Assembly (NCBI GenBank): GCA_964368875.1
Contig: CAYJDG010000009.1
Span: 1-62,606, forward strand
Source of the DNA: CAYJDG01 sp964368875
GTDB lineage: Bacteria; Pseudomonadota; Alphaproteobacteria; Micavibrionales; Micavibrionaceae
Length of the DNA stretch: 62,606 nucleotides
Direction of reading: 5' to 3'
The position numbers were made by a program, and so were the translations under genes. Position 1 is the stretch's first letter, and the number at the start of each line of letters is the position of its first letter. Below are positions 1 to 9,001 of this stretch, piece by piece. Under the pieces are notes generated by a model that saw only the letters and a list, made by a program, of their open reading frames with translations, ran no database searches and had not been told where the DNA came from.

Positions 1-201
1 ACGTTTCACTATCTGATCGCCGAAGCTGCCGAGGATAAATATGACTGCCTGCGCCAGTATCACGCGGCCTTCAGCGCCCAGAAGCTTTACCGCCAGACCT
101 ATGAAAAGCTCAATCAGGCTCTGATTGCTGACAAACGTGCTGAAAAACGAAAAAATAAAACGGCGGAACGAACTGAACAAAAAACCGGGGCGGAGGCCTG
201 A
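1..201 (+). CDS. 3' end of an unknown gene (partial)
   Basis: An open frame enters from the left edge and stops at TGA 199-201, giving 66 residues. The visible part is helical and charged and ends in a Lys/Arg/Glu-rich tail. No motif is recognised. The next reading frame starts 1 nt later behind a GGAGG at 192-196 that lies inside this gene, so the two look translationally coupled. Function unknown. Confidence 0.5.
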   Translation, partial: TFHYLIAEAAEDKYDCLRQYHAAFSAQKLYRQTYEKLNQALIADKRAEKRKNKTAERTEQKTGAEA

Positions 202-202
202 C

Positions 203-538
203 ATGCCGCGCTGGACCCCCGAAAGCCGGGCCGCGCAAGCGCAGAGAATCAGGGCGACGAAACCCTGGTCCCGCTCCACCGGTCCGCGCACCCCGGAAGG
301 CAAATTGATTGCCTCCCTCAATTCCCGTAAGCACGGCCTCTACAGCGCAGGCTTCCTTGATTTGCAGCGGTCCTTCCGGCGCGTGCGCCTGTTTCTGGCT
401 TTGGCGGACACCAATTTATTTTCCAGAAACTCAGATATTAAGGAAACTTTAACCTCAATCAGCTTATATAATAACATACAAATACATAAAAACAGGGCGG
501 CCCACCTTGGGACTCAGCCCATAAACAGGGGCTATACT
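203..538 (+). pseudogene. small TPEGK...RKHGLYS-motif reading frame without its own stop
   Basis: ATG at 203 has a strong GGAGG 6 nt upstream. The protein begins MPRWTPESRAAQAQRIR and carries the motifs STGPRTPEGK and LNSRKHGLYS (about residues 30-53), which I recall from short uncharacterised alphaproteobacterial proteins. No stop follows: the frame stays open through an AT-rich, non-coding-looking stretch (about 415-525) into the hydrolase starting at 539. Either the small gene lost its stop or was frameshifted, or a fused protein of about 479 residues is made. I favour a decayed or frameshifted gene, because the hydrolase has its own ribosome site. Confidence 0.4.
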
Positions 539-1642
539 ATGGCTGAAGCTGAACACGCGACTCAACTCGCCTCCGCTTTCAATATCGTCCGACTTTACCC
601 GCAAGGCTGGCAATCCGCTTCGTTCCGTAATGATGAAGGGCGCGATGTTTATTACGCCCGCGCCAAACCTGTCGGGCCAAAAGTCGGCACGGTCGTTTTT
701 ACTCCCGGCTACGGGGACAGCGTTAATTTTCATTACGATGCGATCCGTAACTGGCAAGAACGTGGTTATGAGGTCTGGGCGATGGACTGGATTGGTCAGG
801 GATTATCCGACCGTGAGAATCCGGCCAACGTGAAAGACTCCAATGACCGTCTCCTCACCCGTCACATGAACGACCTGCATAAATTCGCCACCGAAATCGT
901 CCAGCGTAGCCCCGACCAGCCCCTGCTGCTGGCCTCCCATTCGATGGGAGGTAATGTGGGCATGCTCTACCTCAAGCATTTTCCACAAACCTTTGATGGT
1001 GCCGTTCTCGGCGCTCCTATGCTTGATCTCAATACCAGTTTCCTGCCACGCCCGGTCTTCAAAAGCATCGTGACCGCGGCGACGGCCCTTGGCTTTGGCG
1101 ACAAACCGCTGCCCAATTGGCGGCCTTTGCTTGACCGGATTACGGATGCCTCGCAGAACCTCCGTAACTTAAGCAAAACGCCTGATCAGCTCACGCTCAG
1201 TCAGGAAGCGCAGGAAAAGATGCGCAGCTTCCTGAAGCCGGTTGAAATCGACCTGCCGACGTGGAATTTCATCCGCCGCAGTTACCACGCCATGGATGAA
1301 ATGCGCGAGGCCAATTATTATGACGATATCAAAACGCCTGTCCTGCTGGTTGCCGCCGGGCGCGATGAGTTGGTCAGCAATAAGACCATCCGCTTTGCCG
1401 CCGCCCATTTGCCGCATGGCCGTCTGCTTGAACTGCCGCTCTCGGAACATGGTGTGTGGAACAGCAACGCCACCAGCGATACTGCATTATGGAAGGGTAT
1501 TGACGGCTTTATCGACCATGATATCCGCCACGGTGCCCCGCTTGCGCCGCAAACTCCGGCCATCGAGGTGCCGCAGCGCCGCGAACCGGTCTATTCCTAC
1601 GTGCCGTCTTATGCGCCGGGGCCGCGCATGGCGTTTGGATGA
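539..1642 (+). CDS. alpha/beta hydrolase, lysophospholipase/monoacylglycerol lipase type
   Basis: A 367-residue serine hydrolase of the PldB/monoglyceride-lipase group. The nucleophile elbow is ASHSMGGN (Ser135), followed by Asp276 in AAGRDELVS and His304 in LSEHGVW, which gives a complete Ser-Asp-His triad in the usual order. The first elbow residue is Ser instead of the common Gly. There is no signal peptide or membrane helix, so it is probably cytoplasmic, with a lysophospholipid or acylglycerol substrate by family. Start at 539 is chosen for AGGGG about 8 nt upstream and because homology-like sequence begins soon after; the frame is open upstream to 125. A related hydrolase follows 60 nt downstream. 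Confidence 0.8.
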   Translation: MAEAEHATQLASAFNIVRLYPQGWQSASFRNDEGRDVYYARAKPVGPKVGTVVFTPGYGDSVNFHYDAIRNWQERGYEVWAMDWIGQGLSDRENPANVKDSNDRLLTRHMNDLHKFATEIVQRSPDQPLLLASHSMGGNVGMLYLKHFPQTFDGAVLGAPMLDLNTSFLPRPVFKSIVTAATALGFGDKPLPNWRPLLDRITDASQNLRNLSKTPDQLTLSQEAQEKMRSFLKPVEIDLPTWNFIRRSYHAMDEMREANYYDDIKTPVLLVAAGRDELVSNKTIRFAAAHLPHGRLLELPLSEHGVWNSNATSDTALWKGIDGFIDHDIRHGAPLAPQTPAIEVPQRREPVYSYVPSYAPGPRMAFG

Positions 1643-1702
1643 TCTGCCATCCGGCCTTGACGCAGCTTGCCATCCCGATATGGTTGAGCTCAGAGACATG
1701 AA

Positions 1703-2764
1703 ATGATTCAATTTTCCGAGCCTGACTCGGCCCCCAATGCCGCCGCAACTTTCGTCCTTAACGAGCCTCGCTTCCGCGAGCCGCCCGGCTGGCGCTGGCA
1801 TCACTTTACCACGGCGCGGGGCTATAAATTGCGCTACGGCTCGGCCTATCCGACCGAGTCGATTGCCGACGCCGTGGTCGTCATCCTTCCCGGTCTGCGC
1901 GATTTCGGTGAACAGTATTTAGAACTCGCGCATGATCTGCTCGCCCGCAATCTGGCCGTCTGGGTCATCGACTGGCGTGGCCAGGGCGACTCTGCACGTT
2001 ATCTTGACAATCGCCATAAGCGGCACTCGGCTGGATTTGCCAACGACATTCTCGATCTGAAAGAATTGGTCGACGGATATATTCTGCCCTCTGCCGTGCA
2101 TCCCGATGTTGGTCGCCTGCCGCTCGTCATGCTTGGCCATTCGATGGGCGCGCATCTCGGTTTGCGTTTCCTCCATGATTGTAATTTTTCGGCGAAGGGC
2201 AAACAGGCTTTCGCGGTCGCGGCGCTCTGTGCGCCGATGTTCGGTATCGCCCAGCTCGACGCGCTGGTGCCGGGCTTAAGCTGGCTACTCTCGAGTGCGA
2301 TGCGGATTTTCCCGACCGCCTATGTGCCGGGCGGCCATGACTGGGCGCCGGGATACCGCGAAGATGTTTTCCGCAAAGGCATCTACACCCATGATCCGGT
2401 GCGCGGCTCCTTGCAAGATGCGTGGTTTACGCGCAAACCCGACTTGCAGGTCGGCAGTCCGACGACACGCTGGCTCTATGACGCGGCGAAATCTTGCCGG
2501 ATTGTTAATAAACCGGCCTACCTGAAAGCCGTGACCGTACCATTGCTGGTTGCCACTGCCGGGAACGACAAAATCGTCAGCAACCGCAAGATCAAGCGGG
2601 CTGTCGAGCTGCTTCCGAACGTCAAACATGTTGAAATTCATGAGGCGGAACATGAGATTCTCATGGAAACCGACGAATTCCGTCAGGTTTTCCTCGATCA
2701 TTTCTTTACCTTTATCGAGGATAATGTTTTAAAGAAAAGTGATCGGGGCATGACCAAATTTTAG
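1703..2764 (+). CDS. alpha/beta hydrolase, second copy (lysophospholipase-like)
   Basis: A 353-residue serine hydrolase related to the preceding gene. It has the strand ending VIDWRGQGDS (about 88-97), the nucleophile elbow LGHSMGAH (Ser147), an acid residue in TAGNDKIVSNRKI and a catalytic His in EAEHEIL near the C-terminus. No export signal is seen. Both proteins keep the same domain order and similar spacing between the triad residues, which suggests an old tandem duplication. Likely role: hydrolysis of lysophospholipids or monoacylglycerols. The substrate cannot be read from sequence. Confidence 0.8.
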   Translation: MIQFSEPDSAPNAAATFVLNEPRFREPPGWRWHHFTTARGYKLRYGSAYPTESIADAVVVILPGLRDFGEQYLELAHDLLARNLAVWVIDWRGQGDSARYLDNRHKRHSAGFANDILDLKELVDGYILPSAVHPDVGRLPLVMLGHSMGAHLGLRFLHDCNFSAKGKQAFAVAALCAPMFGIAQLDALVPGLSWLLSSAMRIFPTAYVPGGHDWAPGYREDVFRKGIYTHDPVRGSLQDAWFTRKPDLQVGSPTTRWLYDAAKSCRIVNKPAYLKAVTVPLLVATAGNDKIVSNRKIKRAVELLPNVKHVEIHEAEHEILMETDEFRQVFLDHFFTFIEDNVLKKSDRGMTKF

Positions 2765-2803
2765 TCCGGCCAAGGGATTATTGAGGATTTCTGAGGAATG
2801 ATG

Positions 2804-3037
2804 ATGGACGAAGCATTACTGAACAAGGCCCGGCTCAGCGACCGTATTTTTTACGCGCTGGCGCTCGCGATTGAACAGGAAGACGTCAAACTTGCTGATG
2901 CTCTGGTGCTGGCACTTGAACTGTCCATGACTCGGAATACCGGCGGCGGGGAATTCGTCGAACGCCGCGACTATCCGCCAGAGATCGAACGCGCGCTTGA
3001 CCGTCTGCGCGATATCAAGAAGCAGAACCGCGGATAA
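2804..3037 (+). CDS. small conserved-looking protein of unknown function
   Basis: A short acidic, helix-rich protein of 77-79 residues. Three consecutive ATG codons (2798, 2801, 2804) follow GAGGA at 2793-2797; the third has the best spacing, so 2804 is chosen. The middle is Leu/Ala-rich (DALVLALELSM) and the C-terminus is charged (ERALDRLRDIKKQNRG). There is no membrane segment or motif I recognise. It converges on ligA and overlaps the last 23 nt of that gene. Confidence 0.55.
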   Translation: MDEALLNKARLSDRIFYALALAIEQEDVKLADALVLALELSMTRNTGGGEFVERRDYPPEIERALDRLRDIKKQNRG

Positions 3038-4652
3038 GTTTCAGCCAGTCCTGTTCGCTGAGAACTGTAACACCCAGCTCTGCCGCTTTCTTCAATTTCG
3101 ATCCCGCATCCGCTCCGGCGATCACAAAATCCGTATTCTTGGAAACGGTCCCGGCCACCTTCGCGCCCAGGCTTTCCGCTTTGACCTTGGCCTCCTGCCG
3201 TCCCATCTCGACCAGCGTCCCCGTAAACACCACCGTCTTCCCTGCGACCGGACTGTCGACGACTTTCGGCGCGACATAGGGTTTAACGGTGACATATTTG
3301 AGAAGATCGGCAATCACCGAGCGGTTGTGCTCCTCGGCAAAGAAATCGAGAACATCCTGCGCCACGCTTGCGCCGACATCGTTGATATTGATGAGATCGG
3401 CATAACTTTCTGAAGTCTTGTCCTGCGCCGCCATCATCGCTGCGTTCAAGGCCTCAATCGTGCCATATGCCGCCGCCAACCGTTTCGCCGTCACTTCGCC
3501 GACCTGGCGGATACCAAGCGCGTAGATAAACCGCTCAAGCGTAATTTCGCGCCGTGCGGCAATCGACTGATAAAGATTTTTAACCGATAACTCGCCCCAG
3601 CCCTCTTTGCTTCTAAGGGGTGTGAGCGACCCTTTATCGTGCTCTTCAAGCCGAAAAATATCCGCAGGCGTTTTAATCCGCCCGTCGGCGAAGAACTCCT
3701 CAATAATCTTAAACCCTAAACCTTCAATGTCGAACGCCAGCCTGCTGACAAAATGCCGCAACCGTTCAACCGCCTGCGCCGGGCAAATTAATCCGCCCGT
3801 GCACCTGCGTACCACCTCACCCTCTTCACGCACCGCGTGGGATTTGCAGACGGGACATATTTCGGGCGGTACATATTTTGAACTATTTTTAGGACGCTTT
3901 TCGAGGATAACCGAAACAACCTGAGGGATCACATCACCCGCGCGCTGCACGACCACCGTATCACCTGCGCGGATATCCTTCCGCTCAATCTCATCTTCGT
4001 TATGCAGTGTTGCCCGCGACACCACCACACCGCCCACGGTAATCGGCTCCAGCTCAGCCACCGGTGTCAGCGCCCCGGTCCGGCCCACCTGAATTGAAAT
4101 GGCCTTCAGCAGCGTGATAGCCTGCTCCGCCGGAAACTTATGCGCCAGCGCCCAGCGCGGTGCGCGTGACACAAAACCAAGCCGCTCCTGCCAGTCAAGA
4201 CGGTCGACTTTATAAACGACGCCGTCAATATCGTATGGCAAAGTAGAGCGTTGCTCCTGTACCTTTTTATAGTAAGCAAGGATGCTTTCCAGGCTATCAC
4301 AAACATCATGCGGCTCAGCTTGCGGGAAGCCCCATGATTTAAGTTTCTTGCGGATACCGTCCTGCGTCTGCGCAAATGGCGCACTGACTTCGCCTAGCGC
4401 ATAGCCGAAAAAGCGTAAGGGTCGTTTTGCCGTGATAGTCGAATCTAGCTGCCGAACACTTCCCGCCGCCGCATTACGCGGATTGGCGAAGATCTGTTTN
4501 NNNNNNNNNNNNNNNNNNNNNNNNNNNNNNNNNNNNNNNNNNNNNNNNNNNNNNNNNNNNNNNNNNNNNNNNNNNNNNNNNNNNNNNNNNNNNNNNNNNA
4601 TCTCCGCCGTCAGCTCTGCATGACGGCTTTTAATATCTGCCGGAGTGGTCAT
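3015..4652 (-). CDS. ligA: NAD-dependent DNA ligase LigA, interrupted by assembly gap
   Basis: Seals nicks in duplex DNA using NAD+. After the gap the protein resumes with NPRNAAAGSVRQLD of the adenylation domain, then the OB fold, a four-Cys zinc finger (CPVCKSH...RRCTGG..CPAQ), helix-hairpin-helix repeats and a C-terminal BRCT domain (about the last 80 residues, beginning VFTGTLVEMGRQEA). Only about 17 residues precede the 100-N gap, so the catalytic Lys (KxDG) lies in missing sequence. LigA is usually about 670-700 residues. The printed frame has 545, so roughly 170-180 residues are absent. Start ATG overlaps the recN stop as ATGA, indicating an operon. Confidence 0.93.
   Translation of the reverse strand: MTTPADIKSRHAELTAEXXXXXXXXXXXXXXXXXXXXXXXXXXXXXXXXXXKQIFANPRNAAAGSVRQLDSTITAKRPLRFFGYALGEVSAPFAQTQDGIRKKLKSWGFPQAEPHDVCDSLESILAYYKKVQEQRSTLPYDIDGVVYKVDRLDWQERLGFVSRAPRWALAHKFPAEQAITLLKAISIQVGRTGALTPVAELEPITVGGVVVSRATLHNEDEIERKDIRAGDTVVVQRAGDVIPQVVSVILEKRPKNSSKYVPPEICPVCKSHAVREEGEVVRRCTGGLICPAQAVERLRHFVSRLAFDIEGLGFKIIEEFFADGRIKTPADIFRLEEHDKGSLTPLRSKEGWGELSVKNLYQSIAARREITLERFIYALGIRQVGEVTAKRLAAAYGTIEALNAAMMAAQDKTSESYADLININDVGASVAQDVLDFFAEEHNRSVIADLLKYVTVKPYVAPKVVDSPVAGKTVVFTGTLVEMGRQEAKVKAESLGAKVAGTVSKNTDFVIAGADAGSKLKKAAELGVTVLSEQDWLKLIRGSAS
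4500..4599. other. assembly gap (100 N) inside ligA
   Basis: Exactly 100 N. By comparison with normal LigA length the true missing sequence should be about 500 bp, so the gap size is a placeholder. The reading frames on both sides belong to the same gene. Confidence 0.95.
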
Positions 4653-6310
4653 GCCGCACTCGCTTCAAGCAATTTGCTGGCCGCTGCCCGCGCCTCTGCG
4701 GTAATCTCTGCACCGGACAGCATCCGCGCGATTTCTTCCTGCCGCTCTTGTGCTTTAAGGGCCAGCACATTGGTATTAGCACTCGCCTTGGAAACGACCC
4801 AATGATTATTGGCCCGCGCCGCGACTTGAGGAGAGTGGGTCACCACCAGAACCTGATGATGTCCGGCGAGGCGTGCCAGCCGTTCACCGACCGCACTCGC
4901 GGTCGCGCCGCCGATCCCGGTATCGATCTCGTCAAAAACATAGGTTCCGGCCATCGTTGCCGCTTCAGCGAGAACCACCTTGAGGGCCAGCATGAACCGG
5001 GCCATCTCGCCGCCCGAGGCGACTTTGTTCAAAGGCCCCGGCGGGGTTCCGGTATTCGTCGAAACCAGAAACTTAATGTCGTCGCAACCAGTTGAGTTCC
5101 ACTGCGCGGCAGGGAGAATTTCAACGGCGGTCATGAATTCGGCTTTGGCGAGTTTGAGCGGAGCCAATTCTTTATTGACGAGAGTATCGAGCTTTTTAGC
5201 CGCCTTGCTGCGCACATCATGCAAGGCGTTCGCGGCCTTTTCATACGCCGCCCGCGCCGCCTTGACCTGTTTCTCAAGATCGCCGAGCACGTGATCCTGA
5301 TAATCGATCAGCTTCAGCTGGTTGGCGAGTTCGGTGCGCTTGTCGGCCAGTTGGTCGACCGTGCAATGATGTTTGCGTGCGACTGACCGCAATTCATAAA
5401 GCCGGTCGTCGAGCGATTCAACATTATGCTCCGGCCCGTCAAACCCGGACATCATGCGTTGAATCTGGCGGAGGGCTTCCTGAATGGAAACCGAAGCCCG
5501 GTCGAGTGTCTCAAGCACAGGCGTGACTTCATCGCCGATCTTGTCGGCAGCACGCTGCAATGATTTCCATGATTGGCCTATCATGGCCTCGGCGCTGTCC
5601 TTGCCTTCAAGCGCCTTGGCTGCGCCCTTCAGGGCTTCAGCGATAGCCTCGCGGTTCTGCATTTTCTGGCGCAAAGAGAGAATTTCGGCCTCTTCTCCGG
5701 CCTGAGGCGACAGTTTCTCGATTTCCTCGACGACCACGCGCAGCCATTCTTCGTTGGTAGCCGCCTTGGCAGCATCCTCGCGGGCTTTGGTGAGAGCTTT
5801 ATCCTGCTCAAGCCAGAGCGCGTAGGTTTTTGCAACGTCGCTCCGCTGCCTGGCCGAGTCCGCATACTCATCCAGCACCTGGCGGTGCGTCTGCGGATTG
5901 AGCAGGCCATAGGTTTCGAACTGACCATGAATATCGACCAGGAGTTCACCAAGATTTTTGAGGAAGGCGACGCTGACCGGCTCGTCGTTGACGAACGCGC
6001 GGCTCTTGCCATCCGCGCTCACTGTCCGGCGCAGGATCAGCTCATCTCCTGCATCGATCCCCTGCTCGGTGAGCAAGGCGTGAGCTGTATGGCTTGAAGG
6101 GATATCGAAGGTGGCGCTGACGCTGGCCTGCTCCGTGCCATGGCGCACCAGCCCGGCATCGGCACGCGCGCCGAGCGTGAGACCAAGACTATCGAGAAGA
6201 ATTGATTTGCCTGCACCTGTCTCCCCCGTGAGCGCAGAAAGACCTGCTCTGAACTCAAGCGTCAGCTGATCGATCAGCACAACATTCCTGATATGGAGGG
6301 CGCGTAACAT
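4649..6310 (-). CDS. recN: DNA repair protein RecN
   Basis: SMC-like ATPase of recombinational double-strand-break repair. Walker A is GETGAGKS (residues 29-36), the central region is long coiled coil (about 150-370), and the C-terminal head has the signature ASGGEMARF and Walker B FDEIDTGIGG. The length of 553 fits the family. It lies between bamD and ligA, the common alphaproteobacterial order, 3 nt after bamD and overlapping ligA by 4 nt (ATGA). Co-transcription with bamD and ligA is inferred from spacing. No SOS box is obvious. Confidence 0.95.
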   Translation of the reverse strand: MLRALHIRNVVLIDQLTLEFRAGLSALTGETGAGKSILLDSLGLTLGARADAGLVRHGTEQASVSATFDIPSSHTAHALLTEQGIDAGDELILRRTVSADGKSRAFVNDEPVSVAFLKNLGELLVDIHGQFETYGLLNPQTHRQVLDEYADSARQRSDVAKTYALWLEQDKALTKAREDAAKAATNEEWLRVVVEEIEKLSPQAGEEAEILSLRQKMQNREAIAEALKGAAKALEGKDSAEAMIGQSWKSLQRAADKIGDEVTPVLETLDRASVSIQEALRQIQRMMSGFDGPEHNVESLDDRLYELRSVARKHHCTVDQLADKRTELANQLKLIDYQDHVLGDLEKQVKAARAAYEKAANALHDVRSKAAKKLDTLVNKELAPLKLAKAEFMTAVEILPAAQWNSTGCDDIKFLVSTNTGTPPGPLNKVASGGEMARFMLALKVVLAEAATMAGTYVFDEIDTGIGGATASAVGERLARLAGHHQVLVVTHSPQVAARANNHWVVSKASANTNVLALKAQERQEEIARMLSGAEITAEARAAASKLLEASAA

Positions 6311-6313
6311 TCC

Positions 6314-7141
6314 TTATTCCGGTTTAAGCAGGCTTTCAACGGTGCGGTCGACCCATCCGCGTCCGTCCTTGAGTTTCTTACGCTGGACGGGATCGAGGAG
6401 ATCATAGCTATCTTCGTACCACTTGCTGCCGGGAAAGTTATACCCGAGCACAGCAGCAACGCGCGTCGCTTCATCCTTCAGCCCAAGGATCGTGTAGGAC
6501 TCGACCAGTCGATGCAGAGCTTCAGGGACGTGTGTGGTTGTCTGATAATCTTTTACAACAACCAAGAAACGGTTGATCGCAGCGTTCATCTCGTTGCGGC
6601 TGAGGTAATACCGACCGATCTCCATTTCTTTACCAGCGAGGTGATCAAGCGTCAGATCACGTTTCAGCTTAGCATCTCGGGCATATTTGCTATCGGGGAA
6701 ACGAGTGACCACGACATCAAGCGCTTCCAAAGCATCACGAGTCATTTGCTGATCGCGGCGTACATCGGTGATCTGCTCGTAATAGCACATTGCTTTCATG
6801 TAATATGCGTAGTCGACATTCGGATGCCCGGGATGTAATTCGATGAAGCGGTCGAGCGCGATCACGGCATCATCATAGCGAAGGGCCTGATAAGATGACT
6901 CGGCAGATTTGATCTGCGCCTGCGTTGCGTAATCGGAATAAGGATGCTGACGCTCAACTTCATCGTAGAGCTGATTGGCCTTGGAGTACTCACCGTCCTT
7001 GGTTGCTTTGACCGCGTCATTGAAAAGGTCGGCTGCAGGGCGTTCCGGTAATGTTTTATCTTTGTCGTCTTTGTCAGACGAACAGGCGGCAAGGACCAAT
7101 ACGGCCATGGCGCAGGAAAATAAAACGGGTCTGAAAGTCAT
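6314..7141 (-). CDS. bamD: outer membrane assembly lipoprotein BamD
   Basis: Lipoprotein of the BAM complex that inserts beta-barrel proteins in the outer membrane. Start at 7141 is chosen because it gives a short lipoprotein signal ending LAAC (acylated Cys near residue 19-20) and has AGGA 9 nt upstream; a longer start at 7201 would add 20 unlikely residues. The mature part shows TPR-like repeats (AxxLFNDAVKATKDGEYSKA, YDDAVIALDRFIELHP, ALDVVVTRFPDSKYARDA). At 275 residues it matches BamD/ComL length. Downstream of lpxC, upstream of recN. Confidence 0.92.
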   Translation of the reverse strand: MTFRPVLFSCAMAVLVLAACSSDKDDKDKTLPERPAADLFNDAVKATKDGEYSKANQLYDEVERQHPYSDYATQAQIKSAESSYQALRYDDAVIALDRFIELHPGHPNVDYAYYMKAMCYYEQITDVRRDQQMTRDALEALDVVVTRFPDSKYARDAKLKRDLTLDHLAGKEMEIGRYYLSRNEMNAAINRFLVVVKDYQTTTHVPEALHRLVESYTILGLKDEATRVAAVLGYNFPGSKWYEDSYDLLDPVQRKKLKDGRGWVDRTVESLLKPE

Positions 7142-7247
7142 GCCTAAACATCCTGATTCTGTGAACGCTTTACAGATTAAAGTGTCAGGGGAGAACTTCA
7201 AGGCTGAAACCAGCCTTTAAACCCAGAATCACATGATTATTAAGGAA

Positions 7248-8207
7248 TTAGGCGACCGCGACAGCCTGAGCGAAGGCTGGCGACTGAGCTGTCTCAAGGC
7301 AGACTGGGGCTACATCGAGATCCATGAAAAGATCGACATACGTCCAGGCATCAGGTGTTGCAAACATCTGGCGTAGAATTTGATTATTCAACGCATGGCC
7401 AGGTTTATAAGCTTCATAAAGACCGATAATCGGCGCTCCGGCGAGATAGATATCACCGACAGCATCCAGAACCTTGTGACGAGCGAACTCGTCATCATAA
7501 CGCAGGCCATCTTCATTCATGACTTTGGTCTGGTCGAGAACAACCGCGTTATCGAGAGATCCGCCAAGCGCAAGACCTTGAGCACGCAGGGCGTTCACTT
7601 CGTGAATAAACCCGAAAGTACGGGCATCGGCGATTTCAGTGACAAACTGGTCGCTAAGCATTTCAACTTCGTATGTCTGGCGACCAATCGCCGGATGAGA
7701 AAAATCTATCTCGGCGCGGAAACGTGATCCGACTGCAGGCTTCAGGGTGACGCGCTTGTCGCCATCTTGAAGGGTTATTTCTTTCATGATCTTGATCGCA
7801 CGACGTGGTGCGGTCTGGGCCTTGAGGCCAGCTTTCTGGATCAGCTCAACGAAAGGAGCGGAGCTACCATCCATGATCGGGACTTCGGGGCCATCAAGCT
7901 CAACCATGGCATTATCGATGCCACAGGCACGCAAGGCCGCCATAAGATGCTCAATCGTGCCGACGGTCACGCCAGCTGCATTCCCTATGACAGTACACAA
8001 TCTTGTGTCGATGACTGTGTCCCAGCGAGCCGGAATAACATTGTCACGATCGGTGACGTCTTTGCGAATGAAAGTAATGCCCTGATATGTATCAGCCGCA
8101 CGAATCCGCAGAGTCGTCTCGGCACCGCTGTGGAGCCCAGTTCCAGAAAGAGTGGCTGTTTTGAGGATGGTCTGTTGCACAGGCGAATACGGGGGCTGGA
8201 AAATCAA
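7248..8207 (-). CDS. lpxC: UDP-3-O-acyl-N-acetylglucosamine deacetylase LpxC
   Basis: Zinc deacetylase for the committed step of lipid A synthesis. The visible zinc ligands are His87 (GTIEHLMAAL), His244 and Asp248 (RHKVLDAVGD), and catalytic His271 (KPGHALNNQ). MDGSSAPFVE (about 112-121) is also typical. At 319 residues the length is normal. It is encoded between ftsZ and bamD as in many proteobacteria. An unknown plus-strand gene separates it from ftsZ, so a promoter is expected in the AT-rich 8208-8443 interval. Confidence 0.96.
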   Translation of the reverse strand: MIFQPPYSPVQQTILKTATLSGTGLHSGAETTLRIRAADTYQGITFIRKDVTDRDNVIPARWDTVIDTRLCTVIGNAAGVTVGTIEHLMAALRACGIDNAMVELDGPEVPIMDGSSAPFVELIQKAGLKAQTAPRRAIKIMKEITLQDGDKRVTLKPAVGSRFRAEIDFSHPAIGRQTYEVEMLSDQFVTEIADARTFGFIHEVNALRAQGLALGGSLDNAVVLDQTKVMNEDGLRYDDEFARHKVLDAVGDIYLAGAPIIGLYEAYKPGHALNNQILRQMFATPDAWTYVDLFMDLDVAPVCLETAQSPAFAQAVAVA

Positions 8208-8443
8208 TGGGTTAATATGATCTTGACCCTAATCCCTCCTCCCGCTTTGCACAATTCACGCTATATGACGGCATGTTACACTAATTAAGTATATGATATT
8301 ACAGAGATAAATCGATATCTTATTACATTTTGCGCAGAAGTCCCAAAAGGCTGATGCCGATAGAAATTTGAAAAATATCAAAAATAGTTTAGAGAAAGAT
8401 CCAGCAAACTAATCAAAAAAATATCCTGACAGGGATTTAAGCT

Positions 8444-8950
8444 ATGAAAAACCCTCTTCCCGGCATTTCTCTTGCCGTTCTTATGACCGGTTCCGCACAT
8501 GGTATGATTGCTCCATCCTTGCCGCCCGAAGCCCCGCGCACGGGGACGGTGGCGTCGTCGAAGCCACTTATCTCTGTGTCGCCGACCTCGGTCGTAATAG
8601 ATCCCCAAGCAATCGCGATTGACGGCAGCTATGATGTAGCAACGCGCACTCTTCGCTTCCGGTTTCAGTTTTTCAGCAAACGCGATGTACGAAATCATAC
8701 TTGCGCTGAAGTCCAATCCCTTGATGAAACAATTCATGACCCGGTCAAAGGTCCAGAACTCATCAAGCGTCTTGAGCAAGGTGTCCGGCAGGAATTCAGT
8801 GATTTACTCGCAACTGATACTATATCGGTTGCAATGAGTGGTCCTCTGGATAGAGAGCAGACTCTATCAAGAATCCGGGAGGAAGTAGCGCTCAGGTATA
8901 CGCAGGCAAAAATAGATGCCTTGCGAGAAGGCGCGCTCCGTTGCCAATAA
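8444..8950 (+). CDS. unknown secreted or periplasmic protein
   Basis: A 168-residue protein with an N-terminal hydrophobic stretch (ISLAVLMTGSAHG, about 8-20) compatible with a signal peptide, then a Pro/Ser-rich segment and a mixed alpha/beta domain with two Cys (C about 93 and a penultimate Cys). AGGGA lies about 9 nt upstream of ATG. It is divergent from lpxC and shares a bidirectional terminator with ftsZ. I recognise no family. Confidence 0.6.
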   Translation: MKNPLPGISLAVLMTGSAHGMIAPSLPPEAPRTGTVASSKPLISVSPTSVVIDPQAIAIDGSYDVATRTLRFRFQFFSKRDVRNHTCAEVQSLDETIHDPVKGPELIKRLEQGVRQEFSDLLATDTISVAMSGPLDREQTLSRIREEVALRYTQAKIDALREGALRCQ

Positions 8951-8951
8951 T

Positions 8952-8983
8952 AAAAAAGCCCCGCTTTGCAGCGGGGCTTTTTA
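8952..8983. terminator. bidirectional rho-independent terminator
   Basis: Perfect 7-bp stem GCCCCGC (8958-8964) and GCGGGGC (8971-8977) with a 6-nt loop, flanked by A6 on the left and T5 on the right. It can therefore stop transcription from both sides: the gene ending at 8950 (plus) and ftsZ ending at 9002 (minus). Confidence 0.93.
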
Positions 8984-9001
8984 TCACTCATCAGTGAACG
9001 A

